Part shown: positions 8,947 to 17,238 of the stretch, piece by piece
Layout of the letters: each line of letters opens with the position of its first letter
Position numbering within the stretch: the first letter of the stretch is position 1
Origin: Provencibacterium sp.
GTDB lineage: Bacteria > Bacillota > Clostridia > Oscillospirales > Ruminococcaceae
Reading direction: 5' to 3'
DNA: 63,433 nucleotides
Assembly: GCA_022793895.1 (NCBI GenBank)
Contig: JAAWDS010000003.1
Location: 1-63,433 of the forward strand
Notes under the pieces: generated by a model
What the model was told of the DNA's origin: nothing
The model's input: only the letters and a program-made list of their open reading frames with translations
Databases searched by the model: none
Made by a program: the position numbers and the translations under genes

Positions 8947-9021
8947 GCTTCCGTGGCTCAGGGGTAGAGCAGCTCACTCGTAATGAGCAGGTCGTCGGTT
9001 CAAATCCGACCGGGAGCTCCA
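8947..9021 (+). tRNA. tRNA-Thr (anticodon CGT)
   Basis: All arms can be drawn: acceptor GCTTCCG with CGGGAGC, anticodon stem GCTCA/TGAGC around CTCGTAA, T-loop TTCAAAT, and encoded CCA. It is the second and only intact tRNA of the unit that starts at the promoter near 8738. Confidence 0.95.
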
Positions 9022-9023
9022 TG

Positions 9024-9060
9024 AGAAAAGCCCATAAACATCATGTTTATGGGCTTTTCT
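9024..9060 (+). terminator. Terminator after tRNA-Thr
   Basis: GAAAAGCCCATAAACA pairs perfectly with its complement across a three-base loop. The right arm ends in a run of Ts. Confidence 0.92.
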
Positions 9061-9126
9061 CTATGCGTCTGTAAGATCTGCCGGGAGTAAACGCTGAAAA
9101 AAGGTCAAAGACCGGGACTCCATTCG

Positions 9127-9167
9127 ATGCAAATCCCCCCGCGGCAGAGTCGAGGGGGGATTTGCAT
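9127..9167. terminator. Long perfect hairpin, possible terminator
   Basis: ATGCAAATCCCCCC (9127-9140) pairs with 9154-9167 in a perfect 14-bp stem. The flanking T run is weak. Apart from this, 9061-9358 shows no gene. Confidence 0.6.
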
Positions 9168-9358
9168 TTGAACTTTTGGTTCAGACTAAGGCATAAAGGA
9201 AAGTCTATTCGCGTAATTCCCAGCCTTGTTCCGGCTTGCAAACTTGACCGATTTTCCCAGATTTAAAGTGACTGTATGGGCGCAAGGCCGCACCTTGCCA
9301 GATACAATGCGGCGTTCATTGCAGCAGCTTGGATTTTTTTGGCTGCCGCAGCGACTCT

Positions 9359-10111
9359 TTATTCGGCAATATCCACCGTGCAGCCGCAAGCGTTTAAACT
9401 TTTGACTACTTCGCCGTCCACCTTGTCATCTGTAATCACCCGGTCAACCTGATCCAAGGAACAAACAACCGACTTGTTGATTTTCCCAAACTTCGTGTGA
9501 TCCGCCACTAAAATCGTGCGGGTGGCGGATTGAATCATTTTTTGCTTGATGCTGGAGGCCAGAACATAGGGGTCTGTTACCCCAAACTCCGTGTGAACAC
9601 TGTAGGCGCCCATAAAAAAGGTATTGGCCCGGAACTGCGCTATCATTACCTCTGCGGCGGGCCCCACGATGCTGGCCGGGTAGCTGCCATTGCCGATGTT
9701 TCCCCCGCAGATGAATACGGAAATATTGTTGGGGCTTTGATCCAGAAGGTACGCGATGGTGATGCTGTTGGTGATAACGGAAATATCCCGGTGGCCGGAA
9801 AGCAGCCGGGCAATTTCCGTATTGGTCGACCCGCTGTCCAAAAAAAGCGTGTCCCCCGGCGACACAAGCGAAACCGCCTTCTCGGCGATTCTGCGCTTTT
9901 CGGGCAGATTGGGGTCGCTTGGTTCCCCGGTGTTTTGCTTCTCCCGGCCGATTGCACCGCCTGTCACGCGCTTCAAAAGACCAAGCCGCTCCATTTCAGC
10001 AAAATCCCTGCGCACTGTGGCCGGGGAGACCCCAAGCCGGTTACAGGCATCCTCCACTTTTAGAAAGGTGTACTCCTGAATAAGTGCTAAAATGTCCTCG
10101 TGTCGTCCCAT
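9359..10111 (-). CDS. DeoR/GlpR-family transcriptional repressor
   Basis: A 250-residue DeoR-family regulator. An N-terminal helix-turn-helix (about residues 18-45, VEDACNRLGVSPATVRRD) is followed by the sugar-phosphate-sensing domain with DTLFLDSGSTNTEIARLL and the VADHTKFGK motif. The start chosen is the ATG at 10111, which has GAGGAG six bases upstream; an ATG nine codons earlier has none. It is transcribed away from the ABC-transporter operon at 10344. It probably represses both through the TGATT-type palindromes between them, with a phosphorylated sugar or polyol as inducer. Confidence 0.9.
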   Translation of the reverse strand: MGRHEDILALIQEYTFLKVEDACNRLGVSPATVRRDFAEMERLGLLKRVTGGAIGREKQNTGEPSDPNLPEKRRIAEKAVSLVSPGDTLFLDSGSTNTEIARLLSGHRDISVITNSITIAYLLDQSPNNISVFICGGNIGNGSYPASIVGPAAEVMIAQFRANTFFMGAYSVHTEFGVTDPYVLASSIKQKMIQSATRTILVADHTKFGKINKSVVCSLDQVDRVITDDKVDGEVVKSLNACGCTVDIAE

Positions 10112-10183
10112 AATCGTCTCCTCGTCGCAGTTTCTCATGCCTTAATCTTAGCCCAGCAATGCAGCTGTGTCAATAGTTTTGAT

Positions 10184-10195
10184 TGATTTTAATCA
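10184..10195. promoter_or_regulatory. DeoR-type operator, site 1
   Basis: The palindrome TGATTTTAATCA, followed by CAAAA, lies close to the start of the repressor gene. It shares its half-site with the palindromes at 10285 and 10314. A fourth, half site (AATAATCATTTTGTG) lies near 10221. Confidence 0.65.
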
Positions 10196-10244
10196 CAAAA
10201 TCGTATAACACATTAATTTCAATAATCATTTTGTGCGTTTTATA

Positions 10245-10273
10245 TTGACAAATTATAGAGATTTCACTATAAT
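10245..10273 (+). promoter_or_regulatory. Consensus promoter of the ABC/phosphoesterase operon
   Basis: TTGACA at 10245-10250 and TATAAT at 10268-10273 are separated by 17 bases. This is a perfect housekeeping promoter. Transcription should start near 10280, directly in front of two operator palindromes. Confidence 0.9.
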
Positions 10274-10284
10274 GCACTTGTAGA

Positions 10285-10329
10285 TGATTATAATCACGAA
10301 AACTACAAAATAATGATTAATTTTAATCA
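10285..10329. promoter_or_regulatory. DeoR-type operators, sites 2 and 3
   Basis: TGATTATAATCA (10285-10296) and TGATTAATTTTAATCA (10314-10329) lie between the expected transcription start and the ribosome site. Binding there would block elongation or initiation. The half-site TGATT/AATCA is shared with site 1. Confidence 0.7.
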
Positions 10330-10343
10330 AACAGAAAAGGACG

Positions 10344-11117
10344 GTGTATGGATTGAAACTCATATTCTTGGGCACATCCGGCTGCATCCCCGATATTGGC
10401 GACGACACCGCTAGTATGCTGATCGACGGCAAATATTTGGTTGACGTAGGCTGGGACGTCGTCAGCAACCTGAGGGATAAGGGCGTGGATCCCCTTTGCG
10501 TCAATACCGTATTTTTCACCCACATGCACCATGACCACCACATGTCCCTTCCGGCGTTTCTATTCTACCACCTACAGAGCAAGCGAACCCTGGAACACCT
10601 TACCCTTGTGGGCCCCAAGGAAGATTTGGAACTGGTATGCGGGCTCACCTTGGACTATCTTCAGATTTCCCGCTTCTATCCGGACTGCAAGCCGCCGGTT
10701 CTTCGGACTCTGCTTCCCGGAGAAGCTATGGCGCTGGATGGAGTCACCGTCACAGCCTGTCCGTCCCGTCACGCGGTTCCCGGCCTCTGCTACCGCTTCG
10801 AGAACGCGGACGGCAGGGCCCTGTGCCTGACCGGAGACACCGCCTACAACAAGCCTATGGCGGAGTTTTTTGAGGGCTGTGACCTCCTGGTTCACGAGAC
10901 CTCCTGGGGTCCCGGCCGGGCGGATCCCATCAAAAACGTCAACATGCTTCACTCTGGCGCGGAGGAGGCCGGCATCGTCGCCGGTGAGGCGCACGCCAAG
11001 AAACTTTTCCTTGTCCACGGCCCCCAGCATCTGGTCGACGCATGTATCCAATCCGCCGGGAAGCACTTCAGCGGCCCGATTCAATGGCCGCAGCAGGGCG
11101 TCCCATACACAGTATAA
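10344..11117 (+). CDS. Metallo-beta-lactamase-fold hydrolase, RNase Z-like
   Basis: A 257-residue metal-dependent hydrolase. The metal-binding motif HxHxDH is at residues 60-65 (THMHHDHH), followed by a His in SRHAVPG, Asp in LTGDTAYN and His in LVHGPQH. It lacks a beta-CASP insertion and fits small RNase Z-like/phosphodiesterase members. The start is GTG at 10344 or TTG at 10353; the ribosome site AAAGGA favours neither clearly. It is the first gene of the DeoR-controlled operon. Hydrolysis of a phosphodiester or cyclic phosphate is inferred from the operon. Confidence 0.8.
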   Translation: MYGLKLIFLGTSGCIPDIGDDTASMLIDGKYLVDVGWDVVSNLRDKGVDPLCVNTVFFTHMHHDHHMSLPAFLFYHLQSKRTLEHLTLVGPKEDLELVCGLTLDYLQISRFYPDCKPPVLRTLLPGEAMALDGVTVTACPSRHAVPGLCYRFENADGRALCLTGDTAYNKPMAEFFEGCDLLVHETSWGPGRADPIKNVNMLHSGAEEAGIVAGEAHAKKLFLVHGPQHLVDACIQSAGKHFSGPIQWPQQGVPYTV

Positions 11118-11143
11118 CCGATATGAGCGAATGGAGGAGCATC

Positions 11144-12532
11144 ATGAAAACACGGATGAAAAAACTGTCAGGTATCTTTTTGGTCTTGACCATGGTTCTG
11201 GCCCTGGCTTCCTGCGGGAAATCGGAAACCGGCGGCGGAAGTTCCGCAGCTTCCATCCCATCCCCGGCTCCCAAAGGCGAGGCAAGCGCCGAAGCCCCTG
11301 CCGGCGGCGCCGGGGCGCCCGTGTCGGGCGACATCGTGTTCCAGACCTGGACCACGGAGATCAAGGAAATCGTGGATCTGCAAACCGAAGCCATGAAAGC
11401 TATCTACCCCGACGTCAACATCAAGCTGGAAATCCTCAGCTACGACGACTACTGGCAAAAGCTGCCCATCGCCATTGCCAGCGGTGCAGGCCCCGACATG
11501 TATCTCATGACAAGGCCTAACTTTGAGGTTTTCGCAAACGCCGGGCAGGCCGCCGACATCACCTCCTATATGACAACGTCGGAGGCCCTCAAGAAAAACG
11601 CGTCCGAGGTGGATCCCACCCTCATCGAAACCTATCAGCTGAACGGCAAGCAGATGGGGTATCCCCTGAGCTATGAGTCAACCGGCATTATCTTTAACAA
11701 GGAAATTTTTGAGGAAGCCGGCATTCCCTTCCCCTCAGAAATTGAGGCGACATGGACTTGGGACGATCTGCGGGACATCGCCAACACCCTGACCAAGCGG
11801 GAAGGGGAGAAAATCACACAGTTTGGGTACTACATCCCCGCCGGCCGTTTTCCCACCTTTGAGTTCATCTGGGCTAATGGCGGAGAGCTGTTCAACGAGG
11901 ATGGCACCCGCTGTGAAATCGCCAACGACGCGGGGAAAGAAGCCATCCAGTTCCTGGCCGATATGATGCTGGTGGATCAGGTCTCTCCCACCATCGCCTA
12001 CACCCAGAGCGAATCCTCCACCGATATGTTCCTGTCGGGGAAAATTGCAATGATGAGCCTCATGAACTCAAGCATCTCCCGCATGATCGACGACATCAAG
12101 GATTTTGAGTGGGATGTGGCGGAAATGCCCCTGAATCCCAAAACCGGCAAGCGCTATGCTTCCTCCAATGTGCTGGGCTACATGATCAGCCCCAACTCCC
12201 AGAGCATCGACGCCTGCATTGCGTATCTGGCCTTCATCACCTCGGCCGAGCAGCAGTCTCTCTTTGCCGAAAAGCATGTCTATATTCCGGCCAACAAGAA
12301 CTCCCAGTCCGAATATTTTGAAAGCGCTGTCCCTGCCAATCTCCAGGCTTTTGAGCGGGCTCTCAGCTACGCAAAGCCCATGGTGATGTCCGGCTATGTC
12401 CCCTATGCCCAGACCACCAGCGTCATTACCGAGGCTCTCACCAACATCTATAACGGCGCCTATTCCGTCGAGGAGGCCTGGACCGACGCCCAGGATCAGC
12501 TCAATGAGGTTATCGACGAGAAAATCCATTAG
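11144..12532 (+). CDS. ABC transporter substrate-binding lipoprotein, sugar type
   Basis: A 462-residue family-1 extracellular solute-binding protein. The signal peptide ends LASC (Cys24), followed by a Ser/Pro/Ala-rich tether and the typical EILSYDDYWQKL, SGAGPDMYLM and NSQSIDACIAYL regions. ATG at 11144 has GGAGGA in place; longer upstream starts are unlikely. It would capture the substrate for the two permeases at 12612 and 13535. The ligand may be phosphorylated, given the two hydrolases and the DeoR regulator. A strong hairpin follows it, as often seen where binding protein is made in excess. Confidence 0.9.
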   Translation: MKTRMKKLSGIFLVLTMVLALASCGKSETGGGSSAASIPSPAPKGEASAEAPAGGAGAPVSGDIVFQTWTTEIKEIVDLQTEAMKAIYPDVNIKLEILSYDDYWQKLPIAIASGAGPDMYLMTRPNFEVFANAGQAADITSYMTTSEALKKNASEVDPTLIETYQLNGKQMGYPLSYESTGIIFNKEIFEEAGIPFPSEIEATWTWDDLRDIANTLTKREGEKITQFGYYIPAGRFPTFEFIWANGGELFNEDGTRCEIANDAGKEAIQFLADMMLVDQVSPTIAYTQSESSTDMFLSGKIAMMSLMNSSISRMIDDIKDFEWDVAEMPLNPKTGKRYASSNVLGYMISPNSQSIDACIAYLAFITSAEQQSLFAEKHVYIPANKNSQSEYFESAVPANLQAFERALSYAKPMVMSGYVPYAQTTSVITEALTNIYNGAYSVEEAWTDAQDQLNEVIDEKIH

Positions 12533-12539
12533 ACTTTGA

Positions 12540-12589
12540 GGAAACGGGGCTCCCTTTCAGCTGAAGTCCAAGGGAGCCCCTTCCGTTTA
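12540..12589 (+). terminator. Intra-operon attenuating hairpin
   Basis: GGGGCTCCCTT (12546-12556) pairs with 12570-12580, followed by T-rich sequence. Partial termination here would give more binding protein than permease. Confidence 0.75.
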
Positions 12590-12611
12590 TTCTGGCTATA
12601 GGAGGGAGAAA

Positions 12612-13535
12612 ATGTCCGGAAAGAAGCCAAATAGCAAACTCACGGCCAGGGCTCGCCGCGACAATCGAATCGGATGGCTTATGGCCTCTCCATGGATTCT
12701 GGGCTTTTGTTTTTTTATGCTGATTCCGGTTGTAGTGTCGGTGTTTCTCAGCCTGACCAACTACAGCCTGCTCAGCGCTCCGGAGTTCGTCGGCCTTGCC
12801 AACTACAAAAAGATGCTGTTCAACGATCCCAATGTCTGGCACTCTATGTGGATCACCATTCTTTATGCCGTGGTCAACGTACCCTTGACCCTGGGCCTCA
12901 GCTTTATTTTGGCTCTGCTCATCAACCGGAAGATCCGAGGCGTCTCCCTGTTTCGCACCATCTTCTATCTGCCCACCATCATCAGCGGTGTCGCCGTCGG
13001 TCTCCTGTGGACGCAGATCTTCAACCCGGATTTTGGCATTCTCTCCTTCATTGCGGAGAAACTCTTTGGCATCCGGGGGATCCAGTGGCTCAACAACCCC
13101 AAACTGGTGCTGCCCAGCTTGATTCTGGTCAGTCTCTGGGGGATGGGCCGCTCGATGATCATCAACCTGTCGGGGCTTCAGAGCATCCCCACCGAACTCT
13201 ATGAGTCCGCGTCCATCGACGGCTGCACGGGGCTTCGCTCGGTTGTCCGCATTACCATTCCCATGATGACGCCCACCATTTTTCTGAACTTAATCACAGG
13301 CATCATCGGCGCGTTCCAGACCTTTACCAACGCCTATGTCATGACGTCCGGCGGGCCCAACAAGGCGAGCCTTTTTTACATGCTTTACCTGTATCAAAAC
13401 GCCTTCAAGAACTTCCGCATGGGGTACGCCTCCGCCCTGTCCTGGCTGCTGTTCCTGGTCGTGCTTGTGCTGACATATGTGGTGTTCTGGTCGTCGAACC
13501 GCTGGGTCTACTATGAATCGGGGGAGGGAAGATAA
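12612..13535 (+). CDS. Sugar ABC transporter permease (UgpA/MalF type)
   Basis: A 307-residue inner-membrane permease with six predicted membrane segments. The cytoplasmic EAA loop is visible as SASIDGCTGLRSVVRITIP near residue 200. The ribosome site TAGGAGGG precedes ATG 12612. Its stop overlaps the start of the partner permease by one base, so the two are translated together and form a heterodimer. No ATPase gene is in the operon; a shared MsmX-like ATPase elsewhere is likely. Confidence 0.92.
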   Translation: MSGKKPNSKLTARARRDNRIGWLMASPWILGFCFFMLIPVVVSVFLSLTNYSLLSAPEFVGLANYKKMLFNDPNVWHSMWITILYAVVNVPLTLGLSFILALLINRKIRGVSLFRTIFYLPTIISGVAVGLLWTQIFNPDFGILSFIAEKLFGIRGIQWLNNPKLVLPSLILVSLWGMGRSMIINLSGLQSIPTELYESASIDGCTGLRSVVRITIPMMTPTIFLNLITGIIGAFQTFTNAYVMTSGGPNKASLFYMLYLYQNAFKNFRMGYASALSWLLFLVVLVLTYVVFWSSNRWVYYESGEGR

Positions 13536-14377
13536 TGAACATGAAAACACGCAGGCGCATTGCGGACGTCCTTACCTACCTGGCCCTGGGTCTGAGCTCC
13601 GTTGTCTTTCTGACTCCCATCGCCTGGCTTCTGTCCACATCCCTAAAGGACAACCAGCAGGTATTCCGCATGCCCCCCAGCTTGATTCCATCCCCTGCGC
13701 TATGGGAGAATTACCGGGACGCTCTCACTGTTTCCGGTCTCCCCTTCGGCCGGTTTTTCTTCAACAGCACCATTATCGTCTGTTTCGCCGCCACAGGCGC
13801 CGTCATCTCCAGCTCCATTGTTTCCTACTCCTTCGCCCGCATTCGCTGGAAAGGCCGGGATTCTCTGTTTTTTATCATCATTATGACCATGGTAATCCCC
13901 GCCGAGGTTATCATCGTCCCCCAGTTTGTCATCTACAATACCATCGGCTGGGTCGATACGTATCTGCCGCTCATTGCCCCCTCCTTTTTTGGGCTCCCCT
14001 TTCATATCTTCATCCTGCGCCAGTACATGCGGGGCATTCCCCTCGAGATGGATGAGGCGGCGGAAATCGATGGCTGCAACCGTTGGTCCATTCTGTGGCG
14101 AATCATTTTCCCACAGAGCAAGGCGGCGGTTCTCACCATCGTAATCTATTCCATTCAAGGGCATTGGAATGCGTTTATGGAGCCTCTTATCTATCTCAAC
14201 ACCATGGAGAAGTTCACCCTAACCTTGGGCCTTAGCTTTTTTAAGGGCCAGTTTGGAACACAATGGGGCTTGCTGATGGCCGCATCCGTTATGGTTGTGC
14301 TTCCCATTCTGCTGCTCTTTGTGGTAGCGCAAAAGCAATTTATTCAGGGAATTGTTGTATCCGGCGTCAAGGGATGA
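13535..14377 (+). CDS. Sugar ABC transporter permease (UgpE/MalG type)
   Basis: A 280-residue permease, partner of the preceding gene (start overlaps its stop as TAATG). About six membrane segments and an EAA loop (AAEIDGCNRWSILWRIIFP, near residue 170) are present. The C-terminus KQFIQGIVVSGVKG is typical of this family. It works with the lipoprotein at 11144 to import a carbohydrate-like compound. Confidence 0.92.
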   Translation: MNMKTRRRIADVLTYLALGLSSVVFLTPIAWLLSTSLKDNQQVFRMPPSLIPSPALWENYRDALTVSGLPFGRFFFNSTIIVCFAATGAVISSSIVSYSFARIRWKGRDSLFFIIIMTMVIPAEVIIVPQFVIYNTIGWVDTYLPLIAPSFFGLPFHIFILRQYMRGIPLEMDEAAEIDGCNRWSILWRIIFPQSKAAVLTIVIYSIQGHWNAFMEPLIYLNTMEKFTLTLGLSFFKGQFGTQWGLLMAASVMVVLPILLLFVVAQKQFIQGIVVSGVKG

Positions 14378-14507
14378 CGCCGCGCACCCATGGAAGCACC
14401 CGCCAAAAAAGGGAATATGCCCATCTGCGGCGTCTCGCACGTTCCCTTTATTGACGGCTTCCGGCGGTGCCTTATACAAGAACAATGGTGGGAAAGAGGG
14501 CGATCGT

Positions 14508-16079
14508 GTGCGAATTGTAGTGATTGGGGATCTGCAATATCAACAGGGGGAAGAGGAGTCGGTTCGGGCAACCATGAGGAGCATTGCAGCCCTTCATCCG
14601 GATTTGACCGTCGCCATGGGCGATTACGGTTCTCACCAGAGTGCGGGCAGTGAAGCCGGGATCAAAACCGTCTACGATATGCTTCTGGAGTGCGGCGGTG
14701 AGTTGCGCATGCTTGTCGGCAACCATGACCTGCAAATCGAGACGGGGACCGGCGCCGGGGCAGTCGGTTCCATTGAGCGGCTGGTGCGAAGCCTCTGTGG
14801 AGTGGACAGCACGCACGGCGTTCTGGAGTATGCCGGCTTCCGGCTTCTGTTTTTGTCCTGTGATCTGCAACCCAAGGAGCAATGTATATGTAGGCAGGAA
14901 TGCTATCTTACGGAGGAATCCTTCCAGTCCTTGACGCAGCTTCTGGATGCCAGGCCCGGCGTTCCGGTTATTGTTTTCTCCCATGCGCCTATTTTGGGCT
15001 GCGGGCTGCAAACAGTGCCCAACGTCCATGTTCGGGCCACCAACGCATTTTTGGATCAAAACCACAACCCTGGGCGCTGGGTGAATTGGATCCGGAGCCA
15101 CCCCCAAATCAAGCTCTGGTTTTCCGCTCACTATCACCTGAGCCCGGAAAACCCAGGCGCTCTTTCCCGGCGGTACGGGGTGACCTTTCTGGGCTGCGGC
15201 GCCCCGACAAGCGCCAGCCGGGACGGCATGCACCAATCGCGGATGCTGGAAATTGCCCCCCATGCAGACAGCGGGAAACTTGCCGCCACCGTATCCATAT
15301 TCGATCATGACAGCGGCATGCCGGCCCAGGCAGCCCCCGTCTTGGTTCCCCTTGACCCGATTCACCGGCCGGTTCCGTTCCAGCGGCCGCCCGCGCCGAT
15401 TCCCACCGACAGCCCTTCGATATCCTGCGCCTGCAACCATGTATTTCGGACAGCTTGCGGCAAGCCGTTGGCCAACGGCTTGGCCTACCGAAACGGCCGC
15501 CTCTACGCAGCCACCGACATAGGCTATCTGTGGGAGGTGGACGCAATTTTTGGGGAGGCTATGGGCACATGGGGGCTGCTCGGAGACAACACAGACGGTT
15601 TGTGTCTTTCAGAAAATTTGCTGTGGCGGTATGACGGCAACAAGCTGTTGGTGGGGGACACCGGCAGTCCAAGGCGTTTTGCTAGGGATCCCTGTGACCC
15701 GGAGCAAATTCGGTATGAAACGTTTTTCCCCGACTCCATCATCCGATTACACCCGGCTGCTGGCGGCGCTGTGTTTGTACATACGCATGGCGCAGTATGG
15801 CTGTGCCGTTTGGAAGGGGATGAGATTCGGAAGGAGGGCTGTAACAAGGCCCTCCACGCAATACCTCATAACGAGCTGCGGCTTCATGGAGGATACCTTC
15901 AAGTGTACGTCTCGCAAAGTGCCGGGTGGGTGACGCTCATGACCGGAACGCCTGTTTCAGCCTACACAGTGGTTGCCAACGGCAATAGAAGCATCACCGC
16001 TTGGGTTGTCTCTCCCGGCGCAGATCATGATTTATGTTTCCAAAACCTTGAAATCCATTTTTTGCCTTTACGATTGTAA
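14508..16079 (+). CDS. Metallophosphoesterase with a long C-terminal domain
   Basis: A 523-residue protein. The GTG at 14508 is chosen because AGAGGG precedes it and the calcineurin-like domain begins immediately. Motifs are GDLQ (residues 7-10), GDYGSH (38-43), GNHD (71-74), SHAP and AHYH, giving a dimetal phosphoesterase of about 270 residues. The first motif has Gln where many members have His. The remaining 230 residues (NGLAYRNGRLYAATDIGYLW and similar strands) look like a beta-propeller fragment. No signal peptide is seen, so it is likely cytosolic. As the last operon gene it may cleave a phosphate from the imported compound. Confidence 0.8.
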   Translation: MRIVVIGDLQYQQGEEESVRATMRSIAALHPDLTVAMGDYGSHQSAGSEAGIKTVYDMLLECGGELRMLVGNHDLQIETGTGAGAVGSIERLVRSLCGVDSTHGVLEYAGFRLLFLSCDLQPKEQCICRQECYLTEESFQSLTQLLDARPGVPVIVFSHAPILGCGLQTVPNVHVRATNAFLDQNHNPGRWVNWIRSHPQIKLWFSAHYHLSPENPGALSRRYGVTFLGCGAPTSASRDGMHQSRMLEIAPHADSGKLAATVSIFDHDSGMPAQAAPVLVPLDPIHRPVPFQRPPAPIPTDSPSISCACNHVFRTACGKPLANGLAYRNGRLYAATDIGYLWEVDAIFGEAMGTWGLLGDNTDGLCLSENLLWRYDGNKLLVGDTGSPRRFARDPCDPEQIRYETFFPDSIIRLHPAAGGAVFVHTHGAVWLCRLEGDEIRKEGCNKALHAIPHNELRLHGGYLQVYVSQSAGWVTLMTGTPVSAYTVVANGNRSITAWVVSPGADHDLCFQNLEIHFLPLRL

Positions 16080-16345
16080 TGCGGACAGATATCGATAAGG
16101 CTCTCCATCGGCCGTCACAGCTTGCAGGATAGCCGCCTTGCGTGAGCGTTCCAGTTGGAGCCGTAGGGCGTCCTCTCTTAATCCATTGGGAGAGCGATGC
16201 CGAAAATAGAATTGCGAGCAATCCGCCTGTCAAATTTTCAGCCGCGCCCCATACGCCTCCAGCGTCATCTCACTCTCCCCGGCGAGCATGGCATCCCGCG
16301 GCGCCATTGCCTCCCGCGACCAGTAGTTCCAGAAAAACCGCCTGA
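16068..16345 (-). pseudogene. Degenerate gene relic of unknown family
   Basis: On the minus strand one frame reads like protein for about 90 codons: FFWNYWSREAMAPRDAML, then SEMTLEAYGARLKI, then an in-frame TGA at 16230-16232. It resumes with FYFRHRSPNGLRED, LRLQLERSRKAAILQAV and YRYLSALQS before TAA at 16068-16070. It has no usable start: the beginning runs into the hairpin at 16331-16379. The end overlaps the phosphoesterase stop by 12 bases. I do not recognise the family. Confidence 0.45.
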
Positions 16346-16379
16346 CGAAGCCGTTTTTAGGCCGTCAGGCGGTTTTTCT
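16331..16379. terminator. Bidirectional terminator
   Basis: AGAAAAACCGCCTGACG pairs with its complement across about 15 bases. A and T runs flank both sides. It serves the HD hydrolase gene at 16394 and possibly the operon ending at 16079. Confidence 0.88.
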
Positions 16380-16393
16380 TTTCTCAAAAAGAT

Positions 16394-17071
16394 TTATTCC
16401 AGGATTTCGCCCCAAAGTTTGGCTTTCATCCGGTAGGATTCGGTCGCTTCCTTCAGCATATCCTCATAAAACGTCTTTGCCGTTTGCTGCCGCTGACAGG
16501 CGATTTCCGCCCCCCGCCGGGTAAAAAAATGGGTGTATAAGGTTTCCAATTTGAATTTATATTCCCGGAAGAAGGAGGGGGCCCCGGCATCCGTTCCATC
16601 CAAAATCTCCCCGTTTTCCCGGAAAGAGTAAAGAGGTTCCCCTACCTGGCCGATGTAGAGCAGCGACCGCGCAATTCCCAGCGCCCCGGAAACGTCGATT
16701 TTATCGGCGTCGAAGAGAACTTTCGCTTCGATGCTCCGGCAGGGATTATCCGCCCGGTAGCGGTGCGAGCGGATGCAGGCCGCGACCTCCCCGGCAAAAT
16801 CCGAGCTGAAGCCGCTTTCCAGCAGAAAAGCCCGCGCCTTTTCCGCCCCGGCGGCGGCATGGCACAGGCGCGGGTTTTCAAATTGCTCCTGCCGTCCGAT
16901 ATCGTGCAGCAGGCAGGCCGTTATCAGGATATCCAGATTTACGCCGCTCTCCTGTCCGGCAATATCCAGGGCGGTATAAAGCACGCGGTAAATATGTTCC
17001 TTATCATGGGCGCTGTCTGCCATACACGACTGCATATAGCGTTCTATCCGCGCATAGTCCGACGCCTTCAT
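16394..17071 (-). CDS. HD-domain phosphohydrolase
   Basis: A 225-residue HD-superfamily protein. Metal ligands can be seen as H in SAHDKEHIYRV (residues about 22-28), HD in LLHDIGR, H in SHRYR and D in DADKID. It resembles the YedJ/YpgQ group, which acts on nucleotides or phosphomonoesters; the substrate is unknown. ATG 17071 has AAAGGAGG seven bases upstream, so the 23 codons in front are not translated. It is monocistronic. Confidence 0.85.
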   Translation of the reverse strand: MKASDYARIERYMQSCMADSAHDKEHIYRVLYTALDIAGQESGVNLDILITACLLHDIGRQEQFENPRLCHAAAGAEKARAFLLESGFSSDFAGEVAACIRSHRYRADNPCRSIEAKVLFDADKIDVSGALGIARSLLYIGQVGEPLYSFRENGEILDGTDAGAPSFFREYKFKLETLYTHFFTRRGAEIACQRQQTAKTFYEDMLKEATESYRMKAKLWGEILE

Positions 17072-17099
17072 GAAAAAAGCCTCCTTTGCGTTTCTGTTT

Positions 17100-17225
17100 T
17101 GAAGGGGCGCTGCAAAATAGAACAGGCTGCAAAAAACCATCCCCGGCCTGCGAAAGAAATTGTGCAGGCGGCTTTTCCGGCTCGCAGAAAGGGCGCGATG
17201 CAGAAATTCATTCTGTAACGCACCC
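17100..17225 (-). repeat. Shortened copy of the dispersed structured repeat
   Basis: Read on the minus strand, GGGGTGCGTTACAGAATG with a partly complementary partner is followed by TTTCTGCGAGCCGG and, later, CTATTTTGCAGCGCCCC. These match the first hairpin, the 3' motif and the tail of the repeat at 59178-59408, with the core missing. It fills the space between the antiporter and HD genes. Confidence 0.5.
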
Positions 17226-17238
17226 CTTCTGTATAACC

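Noticed and set aside
9022-16345. Integrative element inserted at tRNA-Thr
   Set aside because: No integrase, mobilisation gene or duplicated tRNA 3' end was found. The island idea is kept only as a weak possibility in the findings.
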